Source: Paraburkholderia panacisoli (GTDB lineage Bacteria; Pseudomonadota; Gammaproteobacteria; Burkholderiales; Burkholderiaceae). Taken from it: DNA of 64,000 nucleotides. The notes beneath the pieces were generated by a model, which was given only the letters and a program-made list of their open reading frames with translations, was not told where the DNA came from and searched no databases. Shown here in pieces: positions 57,257 to 64,000 of this stretch (positions within the stretch are counted from its first letter, which is position 1; every line of letters starts with the position of its first letter). A program made the position numbers and the translations under genes. The stretch is taken from positions 62,001-126,000 of the forward strand of contig NZ_VTUZ01000029.1 in assembly GCF_008369935.1 (NCBI RefSeq). The letters are read 5' to 3'.

Positions 57257-58330
57257 TCACGCGATCCGCAGTCCGCGGGCAGGCAGAATTTCCTGAGTCG
57301 TGACGAAACGGTGCTGTTTGACAGCGTCGTGAAAAAGCCGGTAGTCGCTTTCCTCGAATGCGCTGGTCCACTCCGGTCTGTCCCCGGTGTCGTCGTCGCC
57401 TTGCAGGCCGGTCGCTTTGAATTTCCAGGAGCCGCGTCCTTTGGCGATATAAGTCGGGACCGCCTCTTTCAAACCCGGAATGCGGCCGGCTTTCACCCAT
57501 TCGCAAACGATCCGCAAGCGCTCGTTATCGTCCATGTTCCGGTTCGTATCGAGCAGATGGGTCAGCGCGTCTCTTACTTCGTCCGGCAGACCGGCTTGCG
57601 TTTCGAAATCTTCCCGCCCCGCCAGATACGCGCGGACCACGCGGCAAGCCATCTCGGCCGCCTGCACGAAGTCCGGCAAGTTGTGTCGGGAGATGAAGTT
57701 GTTTCGACCATCGATGTAATGCCAGCGCGCCCAAGGCTGGTCCGGATAGTGCAACGCGGCGCCGTGGCCCACAGGCAGCGCAACCGTCAATACGTCTTCC
57801 TCGATGCGCTCAATCAGATGAGCTGTGGCGAGTTGAAGGCTGGCAAGCCAGCCTTTGCGCGTGCAATCCTGGGCCTCCAGCAGATGCACCCGGTTCCACG
57901 GACTTTCGATACCCGCGAACCCCTGATGCGCCCAGGTGTCGACGTATGAATGCAGTGTCACACCCAGCCGGTGCAAACCCGTCTCCGAGTCGCGCTGCCG
58001 GATCGCTCGCCGCACCACTTCGCGCGCGACCTCGCTATCCGGCCGACAGATGGCTTTTTCTTCGATAGTCTCGCCTTCTCCCGCCGGCAAGAAATGAAAC
58101 GGGGTCCACACGAGGCGGTTCTGGTCGTTCTCGGTATTGGCGTAGTCGAATAGCTTGTGCGCGGTGGCGAAGCGCTCAAAGGTTTCGCCGCCTTTGAAAC
58201 GCAGTATTCCCCGGGTCGTCGCATCGTCGACGTATTGGCAGGCATGCGCGACGGTCAGCGCATCGGCCGCTGTCATTCCGCCGACGCGGGCGGCGATGTA
58301 CACCACACCATAGTGAAAGTCGATATTCAT
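57257..58330 (-). CDS. DUF6765 family protein (zinc-hydrolase-like)
   Basis: The 357-residue protein matches DUF6765: NIDFHYGVVYIAARVGGM at the start (His in the metal-ligand place), LTVAHACQYVDDA, then LGVTLHSYVDTWAHQGFAG (HxxxD) and ALHYPDQPWARWHYIDGR. The order of histidines and aspartates recalls zinc-dependent phospholipase C, so a metal-dependent hydrolase is possible, not shown. No signal peptide is seen. The ATG at 58330 has an AGGAGCG site and is preferred over an in-frame extension to 58387. It stands alone; the minisatellite follows its stop. Confidence 0.8.
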   Translation of the reverse strand: MNIDFHYGVVYIAARVGGMTAADALTVAHACQYVDDATTRGILRFKGGETFERFATAHKLFDYANTENDQNRLVWTPFHFLPAGEGETIEEKAICRPDSEVAREVVRRAIRQRDSETGLHRLGVTLHSYVDTWAHQGFAGIESPWNRVHLLEAQDCTRKGWLASLQLATAHLIERIEEDVLTVALPVGHGAALHYPDQPWARWHYIDGRNNFISRHNLPDFVQAAEMACRVVRAYLAGREDFETQAGLPDEVRDALTHLLDTNRNMDDNERLRIVCEWVKAGRIPGLKEAVPTYIAKGRGSWKFKATGLQGDDDTGDRPEWTSAFEESDYRLFHDAVKQHRFVTTQEILPARGLRIA

Positions 58331-58627
58331 GGCTGGCGCTCCTGACGCGCGGCGAATGACGGCGGGGGTCTTCTCGACCGCGCGCATAAGCGGATGCGGG
58401 GCCGGCGCGTGAGTAGATAGTAGACGAGCGAGCGCCGCGCGGCTTTAAAAAAGACGCTTTATTAGTGTTGCGAACGAGGCGAATGGGTGCGATGGGCCAT
58501 GCCGGACGCCACGGCCCACCGCGTCAACCATTAAACTTTCGGGCTACTGAGAGAACAAAGGGCAATGCCGCAGCAGTTCAGCGCGGTGATATAGAGAAAG
58601 ACCCCTCCGGAGGCCACGCCGTGCGCG

Positions 58628-59089
58628 TCAAGACAGGTGAGTAATCGTCATCCGGCCATTCCATTGCGCATTCAGATACTCGATTGCGAGGCGCCGGTGG
58701 CAGCGATGGGGTAAATGTTCACTGCAAAGCAGGCAGGCCGAGCGAAATAGATCGACATCCAGCGTGCTTTCCACCCGGCGTTTGGCAATCAGTTCGACGT
58801 ACTCCGCCGTGAAATCGTCCCATTTCAATTGTTTGGCCTGGTAGCGTTTCAGCAAGTCCGGCTCGGGCGCCAGTTCCGGCATTTCCACATACGCTGCGCC
58901 GCACAACTGTTCGAGGAAATAAGGCAGATCCTGCTTCTTCGCGAAGCCCGCCAGTTGCGACGTGTTATTCAGGCGAATGTCGAGAACGGTGCGCACCTCG
59001 GCGCTTTTCAGAAGATCGAAAAAGTTCTGCGCGCTCTTGCCGGCGAAACCGATCGTAGCAACCAGCACTGCGTTGTTTTCACGTTTCAT
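58628..59089 (-). CDS. DUF488 family protein
   Basis: The 153-residue protein has the DUF488 layout: VATIGFAGKSAQNFFDLL at the N-terminus, LDIRLNNTSQLAGFAKKQDL, and the C-terminal cysteine/histidine cluster CLLCSEHLPHRCHRRL. This last motif (CxxCExxPxxCHR type) points to metal binding. The role is unknown. It lies about 45 bases after the terminator of the FKBP gene on the same strand, so it is transcribed separately. Confidence 0.88.
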   Translation of the reverse strand: MKRENNAVLVATIGFAGKSAQNFFDLLKSAEVRTVLDIRLNNTSQLAGFAKKQDLPYFLEQLCGAAYVEMPELAPEPDLLKRYQAKQLKWDDFTAEYVELIAKRRVESTLDVDLFRSACLLCSEHLPHRCHRRLAIEYLNAQWNGRMTITHLS

Positions 59090-59133
59090 GACGAATACTC
59101 AACAGTGGGCGATTCAGCACCCAAAAAACGAAA

Positions 59134-59162
59134 AGCCCCGCAGCGGTATCCGGTGCGGGGCT
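59134..59162 (-). terminator. Rho-independent terminator of the FKBP gene
   Basis: AGCCCCGCA (59134-59142) and TGCGGGGCT (59154-59162) form a perfect 9-bp stem with an eleven-base loop. On the minus strand the stem is followed by TTTTCGTTTTTTGG, a strong T-run. It lies 27 bases past the FKBP stop. Confidence 0.9.
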
Positions 59163-59188
59163 CAATTCTCAAAACATGTCGCGCCGTA

Positions 59189-59590
59189 TTACTTGACGAT
59201 ATCGACCAGTTCGACTTCAAACGTCAGGTCGCTGTTCGGCGGAATCACACCGACGCCACGGTCGCCGTAAGCGGTGGCCGCCGGGCAGGTCAGTTTGGCC
59301 TTGCCGCCTACTTTCATTTTCTGAACGCCTTGCGTCCAGCACGGAATCACGCGATTGAGCGGGAAAGTCGCCGGGCCGCCATGCTTGGCGGAACTGTCGA
59401 ACTCGGTGCCGTTCGACAGCGTGCCGCGGTAATTGACCTTCACGACATCGGTCGCTGCCGGTTGGGCGCCCGTGCCCACCGTGAGATGTTCGACGATCAC
59501 GCCGGAAGGCAGCTTCTCGGGGGTCGGCGCGGCGGCCATCGCCGTCGTGGAAAGAAGAGCCGCGGCAACCAATGCAACGATAGATTTCAA
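59189..59590 (-). CDS. Exported FKBP-type peptidyl-prolyl isomerase
   Basis: The 133-residue protein has a signal peptide (KSIVALVAAALLSTTAMA, cut near AAP) and one FKBP domain: SGVIVEHLTVGTGAQPAATD, VNYRGTLSNGTEFDSS, RVIPCWTQGVQKMKVGGKA, and a C-terminal PPNSDLTFEVELVDI. It catalyses proline isomerisation in the periplasm. The start is TTG at 59590, with GGAG eight bases upstream; the frame continues upstream to 59788 but without a better site. It has its own terminator. Confidence 0.88.
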   Translation of the reverse strand: MKSIVALVAAALLSTTAMAAAPTPEKLPSGVIVEHLTVGTGAQPAATDVVKVNYRGTLSNGTEFDSSAKHGGPATFPLNRVIPCWTQGVQKMKVGGKAKLTCPAATAYGDRGVGVIPPNSDLTFEVELVDIVK

Positions 59591-59705
59591 AGCAAGTCTC
59601 CAGTTGGGTAATCCGCGCCATTGTAGCGGATCACCTGGCGCGTAACGGCGGCTCGCGTGCCGCTCATATCCGGCTGCTGCGCAACGAAAGCCTCGCATAC
59701 GCGTT

Positions 59706-60575
59706 TTAATCGAGGCGTTGCACCATGCATCGGGCCGCCGGCGCTTCACCCCGCGCATTGAAATCCGCGAGCACGGTTTCTCGCTCACGGATGTCGGCCA
59801 GCACTTCTGGATGGAGTAGCGCGGTGATCACTTCGTCGCGATCGCGGCCCGCTTGCGCGATCACGTCGCCGTAGGGATTCCAGATCGCGCTCGCGCCGCA
59901 CGCGGCCCAGCCGCCGGTCGTGCCGACATGATTCGACAGCAGCACGTACATGGTGTTGTCGAAAGCACGCGCGGGGAGCCAGATGCGGGACTGGTGATAG
60001 CCGGTCTTCGCGCTAAAGAGCGCGCTCGCCAGATACGCGTGCGCGCCGTTGAGCGCCGCCAGACGCGCATGCTCCGGAAAGCCCGAGTCGTAGCACACAC
60101 TGGGAGCAAGCCGCCATCCGTCGAGTTCCAGCAGCATGCAGCCTTGCGAGCCCGGCTGATAGATCCGCGACTCGCTGCTAAAGAGGTACTGCTTGTGATA
60201 CGGCTCGATCTGATCGCCGGACCGGTTGAAAATCAGCGACGAAATGTGGAGAGCATCTGGGTTGCGCTGATCGCGCGTCGCCGCGCCGACGATTACCGCG
60301 ATCTCGCGCTCACGGCAGATCGCGCGAATCGGTTCGAGCCGCGGATCGTGCGCGTCGAACGCATACTTCGCGGGATCACCGGCAATCAGTTCCGGTTCAT
60401 AGCCGCTCAGGAATTTCTCGGGAAAAACCACCAGTTTCGCGCCGAGCCCGGCGGCGAGATCGGTCAGTTCGACCGTTCTCGCGATGTTGGCCGCGACGTC
60501 GCCGGAAACCGGTTGTGCCTGCGCGGCCGCGATTCGCAATGACGTTTGCGGCAGCGATGCCTGTGAATGATTCAA
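59706..60575 (-). CDS. Carbon-nitrogen hydrolase (nitrilase superfamily)
   Basis: The 289-residue protein has the Glu-Lys-Cys triad of the superfamily: FPEKFLSGY (Glu near 53), HKQYLF (Lys near 127), and APSVCYDSGFPEHAR (Cys near 161). Substrate type (omega-amidase, N-carbamoyl amidase or similar) cannot be told. It starts with TTG at 60575 with GGAG upstream; no ATG of comparable quality is near. It is cytosolic and stands alone, divergent from the helicase gene 220 bases away. Confidence 0.9.
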   Translation of the reverse strand: MNHSQASLPQTSLRIAAAQAQPVSGDVAANIARTVELTDLAAGLGAKLVVFPEKFLSGYEPELIAGDPAKYAFDAHDPRLEPIRAICREREIAVIVGAATRDQRNPDALHISSLIFNRSGDQIEPYHKQYLFSSESRIYQPGSQGCMLLELDGWRLAPSVCYDSGFPEHARLAALNGAHAYLASALFSAKTGYHQSRIWLPARAFDNTMYVLLSNHVGTTGGWAACGASAIWNPYGDVIAQAGRDRDEVITALLHPEVLADIRERETVLADFNARGEAPAARCMVQRLD

Positions 60576-60793
60576 CGTGAACTCCGTGATGAACGAGTCG
60601 TTGCAATGCGCTCGCGCGGATTAGAGGCAGGAATGGGCGCGAGCAAAGCCACCGGCATTTAATCACGGACAGCGCCCGCGAAGTAAGTGCGAGCCGGCGG
60701 ACGTGAACCACCGGCACGGTTCCGCAGTCCACATAAGCGATCCACTGCGAGCCATTCGTCGACACGCAACTCATAGACCAGCGAGTACTTTCG

Positions 60794-63439
60794 ATGACCG
60801 AACCGGCCGATTCCGACGAGCCCGTCATTCCCGCGGCCGCCGTAACGCCAGGGTCGCGGCGCGCGCCCCGGCCGCGCCGGATTCCGCGCAGCCGCGAGCA
60901 ACAGGCGCGGCTCGACGCACGCGAACCCGCCTTCGAGCCCATCCCTTTCACGCTCGACGCCGCCGCCGCGCGCCGCCCGTTCGCTGACAAACTCAATGAG
61001 TGGTTCGCAGCACGCCGTTGGCAGCCGTTCGCATTTCAGCGCGAAGTGTGGGCCGAAATCGGCCGAGGCGCGAGCGGCTTGCTGCACGCCAGCACCGGCG
61101 CTGGCAAGACGTGGGCCGTGTGGTTCGGCGCGCTGGCCGCCTTCGCGAGCGCCCGATCACCGGCGCGCAAACGCACGCCAGGCACGCAACCGGAGCCGCT
61201 CACCGTGCTGTGGATCACGCCGATGCGCGCGCTCGCCGCGGATACGGCGCGCGCGTTGCAAAGTTCGGCGGCCGAGCTTGCGGTGCCGTGGAGCGTCGGA
61301 TTGCGCACCGGCGACACGTCATCGGCCGAACGCTCGCGGCAGAACCGGCGCATGCCGTCGGCGCTCGTCACTACGCCCGAGAGCCTGACACTGATCCTCA
61401 CGCGGCCCGACGTGCGCGAAGTACTCGCACACGTGCGGCTCGTGATCGTCGACGAATGGCATGAGCTGCTCGGCAACAAGCGCGGCACGCAAACGCAACT
61501 CGCGCTCGCGCGTCTCGTTCATTGGCGACCCGAGCTGCAGGTGTGGGGCTTGTCGGCGACGCTGGGCAATCTCGCCTTCGCCGCCGACGCATTGCTCGCG
61601 CCCGTGAAAACGCCGCGCGTCAGCGTGCATGGCGCGCTGCCCAAAACGCTGATGGTCGACACGGTGATTCCCGAGACCATCGAGCGCTTTCCGTGGGGCG
61701 GTCATATGGGTATGCGCCAGGTCGGCGCGGTGGCCGACGCGATCGGCGACGCGCAAACGTCGCTCGTTTTCACCAACACCCGCTCGCAGTGCGAGCTCTG
61801 GTATCAGGCGCTGCTCGAAGCGCGGCCCGAATGGGCCGGACTGATCGCGTTGCATCACGGCTCGCTCGATCAGGCCGTGCGCGAGTGGGTCGAACGTGGA
61901 CTGAAGAACGGCTTGCTGAAAGTGGTGGTGTGCACGTCGAGCCTCGATCTCGGTGTCGATTTCCTGCCCGTCGAACGCGTGTTTCAGATCGGCTCGCCCA
62001 AGGGCGTCGCGCGTTTGATGCAACGCGCGGGACGCTCGGGGCATGCGCCTCTACGTCCGTCGCGCGTAACGATCGTGCCGACGCATGCGCTCGAACTGGT
62101 CGAAGCCGCCGCCGCGCGCGAGGCCGTCGAACAGCGCCGGATAGAAGGCCGCGAAACGCCGGAGAAACCGTTCGACGTGCTGGTCCAGCATCTCGTCACC
62201 GTGGCGATCGGCGGCGGCTTCGTCGCGCGTGAACTGTACGGTGAAATTCGCGGCACCTACGCTTACCGGCAACTGACGCAAGCGGAGTTCGATTGGGCGC
62301 TCGGTTTTGTCGAAGGCGGCGGCGCGGCGCTGCGCGCCTATCCGGACTATCACCGCGTGGTGCGCGAAAGCGGCGGACTGTACCGCGTGCCGCGCAAGGA
62401 CCTGGTGCGCAGGCATCGCAACAACATCGGCACCATCGTCGCGAACGGCACCTCGAATGTCGCTTATCTGTCTGGCGGGCGAATCGGCGCGATCGAGGAG
62501 TCGTTCATTTCGCGGCTCAAACCCGGCGACATTTTCACCTTCGGCGGACGCGCGCTCGAATTGATCCGCGTGCAGGACATGACCGCGTGGGTACGTCGCG
62601 CGACTTCATCGCGCGGAGCCATGCCGCAATGGGCGGGTAGCCGCATGCCGCTGTCGTCGGAACTCGCCGATGCCACGTTGACGATGCTCGCACGCGCCGC
62701 CGCCGGCATCTACGATGAGCCCGAAATGCGCGCGGTACGGCCGCTGCTCGAATTGCAGCAGAAGTGGTCGGCTGTGCCCGAGCGTGGCGTGCTGGTGGTC
62801 GAGTTGCTGAAGTCGCGCGAGGGACACCATTTCTTCTGTTATCCGTTTGCGGGGCGCACCGCGCATATCGGCCTGGGGGCATTGCTCGCATGGCGTGCGT
62901 CGCGCGAGAAGCCCGGCACCTTTTCGATTTCGATGAACGACTACGGTTTCGAACTGCTCTGCGCGCAACCCTTCGATTGGGCCGCGCAATTGCAAGGCAG
63001 CCTGCTTTCACTCGACGAACTGGAGCACGACATTCTCGCGAGCCTCAATTCTTCCGAACTCTCGATGCGGCGCTTTCGCGAGATTGCGCGCGTGTCGGGA
63101 CTCGTGTTTCAAGGACATCCCGGACAGCAGAAAAGCGCGCGGCAATTGCAGGCGTCGAGCGGGCTGTTCTATGAGATCTTCCGCAATCACGATAGCGGCA
63201 ACCTGCTGCTCAATCAGGCCGATGACGAAGTACTGTTGCAGGAACTCGACGCGCAGCGCATTCGCATCGCACTCGAACGCATGAACGCGAGCCGCGTCGT
63301 CGTGACCCGGCCCAGCAAGCCGACGCCGTTTGCGTTTCCGTTGATCGTCGGACGCTTGCGCGAGAAGGTGAGTACCGAGAAGCTCGCGGATCGCGTTGAG
63401 CGGATGCTCGCCGAACTCGAAAAGGCGGCGCGCAAATGA
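60794..63439 (+). CDS. Ligase-associated Lhr-like DNA helicase
   Basis: The 881-residue protein is a superfamily-2 helicase: Walker A HASTGAGKTWA at residues 98-108, DEWHEL (DExH box) near 224, SATLGN near 256, and a second RecA domain with LVFTNTRSQCE and QRAGRSGHAP. The C-terminal third matches Lhr-core. Such helicases are encoded with an ATP-dependent DNA ligase and the PdeM nuclease in a DNA-repair group. Start at 60794 fits the basic N-terminal region. Its stop overlaps the next gene's start (ATGA), so the nuclease is coupled. Confidence 0.92.
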   Translation: MTEPADSDEPVIPAAAVTPGSRRAPRPRRIPRSREQQARLDAREPAFEPIPFTLDAAAARRPFADKLNEWFAARRWQPFAFQREVWAEIGRGASGLLHASTGAGKTWAVWFGALAAFASARSPARKRTPGTQPEPLTVLWITPMRALAADTARALQSSAAELAVPWSVGLRTGDTSSAERSRQNRRMPSALVTTPESLTLILTRPDVREVLAHVRLVIVDEWHELLGNKRGTQTQLALARLVHWRPELQVWGLSATLGNLAFAADALLAPVKTPRVSVHGALPKTLMVDTVIPETIERFPWGGHMGMRQVGAVADAIGDAQTSLVFTNTRSQCELWYQALLEARPEWAGLIALHHGSLDQAVREWVERGLKNGLLKVVVCTSSLDLGVDFLPVERVFQIGSPKGVARLMQRAGRSGHAPLRPSRVTIVPTHALELVEAAAAREAVEQRRIEGRETPEKPFDVLVQHLVTVAIGGGFVARELYGEIRGTYAYRQLTQAEFDWALGFVEGGGAALRAYPDYHRVVRESGGLYRVPRKDLVRRHRNNIGTIVANGTSNVAYLSGGRIGAIEESFISRLKPGDIFTFGGRALELIRVQDMTAWVRRATSSRGAMPQWAGSRMPLSSELADATLTMLARAAAGIYDEPEMRAVRPLLELQQKWSAVPERGVLVVELLKSREGHHFFCYPFAGRTAHIGLGALLAWRASREKPGTFSISMNDYGFELLCAQPFDWAAQLQGSLLSLDELEHDILASLNSSELSMRRFREIARVSGLVFQGHPGQQKSARQLQASSGLFYEIFRNHDSGNLLLNQADDEVLLQELDAQRIRIALERMNASRVVVTRPSKPTPFAFPLIVGRLREKVSTEKLADRVERMLAELEKAARK

Positions 63440-64000
63440 AGCCTGCTTCGTTGACCGTCGAGATCGCCGGGCATCCGCTTGTATTGTCGAACATGCGCGC
63501 GTGTTTCGATCCGGTGCTGCGCTGCCTCTTCGTCGCCGATGCGCATTTCGGCAAGGATGCGGTGTTTCGCGCGCGAGGCATCCCGGTGCCGGTCGGTTCG
63601 ACGGCCGACAATCTGATGCGCCTCGACATGCTGATCGCCGAATTCGAACCAGGCATGCTGGTGTTTCTCGGCGACCTGTTGCACGCGCGCGAGTCGCATG
63701 CGGCGCAGACGCTCGATGCGTTGCATGCGTGGCGCGTGCGGCATGCGCGACTACGGGTGGTGCTCGTGGAAGGCAATCACGACCGGCATGCGGGTGCGCT
63801 GCCGGGGACGTTGGGTGTCGAGTATGTGCAGGAGCCCTGGCTTATTGGGCCGTGGGCGTTGTGTCATCAGCCGCAACGGGTTGAGGATGCGTATGTGCTT
63901 GCGGGTCATCTGCATCCGGTTTACCGGATCTCGACGCGGACCGATTCTGTGCGGGTGCCGTGTTTCCGGTTCGGTACGGATGGTGGCGTGTTGCCGGCTT
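63436..64000 (+). CDS. pdeM: Ligase-associated metallophosphoesterase PdeM, partial at window end
   Basis: The first 188 residues of a calcineurin-like phosphoesterase: FVADAHFGKDAVFR (metal Asp/His) near residue 32, VFLGDLLHARESHA near 75, VLVEGNHDRHAG near 108, and AGHLHPVYRIS near 155. These match PdeM, the endonuclease of the ligase-associated DNA repair group. The C-terminus is cut by the window edge. ATGA overlap with the helicase stop indicates coupling. Confidence 0.92.
   Translation, partial: MKPASLTVEIAGHPLVLSNMRACFDPVLRCLFVADAHFGKDAVFRARGIPVPVGSTADNLMRLDMLIAEFEPGMLVFLGDLLHARESHAAQTLDALHAWRVRHARLRVVLVEGNHDRHAGALPGTLGVEYVQEPWLIGPWALCHQPQRVEDAYVLAGHLHPVYRISTRTDSVRVPCFRFGTDGGVLPA

Noticed and set aside
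57121..57303. Small frames through the minisatellite encoding FSRT, EKVR or PAPF repeats
   Set aside because: All frames are open because the unit is 12 bases; none has a ribosome site or a non-repeat domain.

Overview
The window is high-GC DNA with closely packed, RBS-led genes. Its families are typical of Burkholderiaceae, most likely Paraburkholderia or a near relative: a DUF4148 protein, Burkholderia-type general porins, an H-NS protein with a histone-like tail, and the DUF3348/DUF802/OmpA/DUF2894 gene set. I see no rRNA, tRNA or CRISPR array, and no intact insertion sequence. The only mobile-element trace is a decayed group II intron reverse-transcriptase fragment near 5.2-5.4 kb.

Layout. 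1-6.2 kb is an accessory catabolic island: SDR, metallo-hydrolase, alcohol dehydrogenase, TetR regulator, 3-hydroxyisobutyrate-dehydrogenase-like enzyme, MaoC hydratase, thiolase remnant and BKACE enzyme. Two near-identical TetR-type operator/promoters control it, and it is partly decayed. 6.4-12.1 kb holds a two-component system divergent from an exported methionine-sulfoxide repair set (msrB, dipZ-like, msrA). A broken porin gene and an MFS exporter follow. 14.9-20.8 kb is a GntR-controlled cluster of an MFS transporter and three MmgE/PrpD-family proteins, one of them with a Tat-like signal. 21-28.4 kb is mixed: thioesterase, esterase, an orphan response regulator beside a deleted histidine kinase, HAD phosphatase and a porin. 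28.7-31.2 kb carries TerB, an NhaR-like LysR regulator, TerC and a zinc-ribbon protein.

31.3-36.3 kb is the most interesting block. It is a four-gene operon (DUF3348, DUF802, OmpA/MotB-like, DUF2894) whose two central products look like a MotA/ZorA-type and a MotB/ZorB-type membrane motor pair. The ZorA-like partner has a very long helical tail with four 261-bp tandem repeats. No flagellar genes and no recognised Zorya effectors lie nearby.

36.7-46.3 kb holds a DadA-like oxidase, a Fur-box-led siderophore uptake cluster (TonB receptor, Sel1 protein, PiuC hydroxylase), and a monocarboxylate transporter (DUF3311 plus MctP-like) divergent from its likely MctS/MctR two-component system. 47-52.7 kb has a sulfatase lipoprotein with an unusual active-site motif, an apparently exported formylglycine-generating-enzyme homologue, an orphan NlpA-type binding protein and a YkgJ-type cysteine-cluster protein. 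52.7-60.6 kb contains a cardiolipin synthase-like enzyme, a two-DNA-binding-domain H-NS protein, small secreted proteins, a 12-bp minisatellite, DUF6765 and DUF488 proteins, an FKBP and a nitrilase. The window ends in the ligase-associated DNA repair helicase and nuclease pair (Lhr-like, PdeM-like), the latter cut by the window edge.
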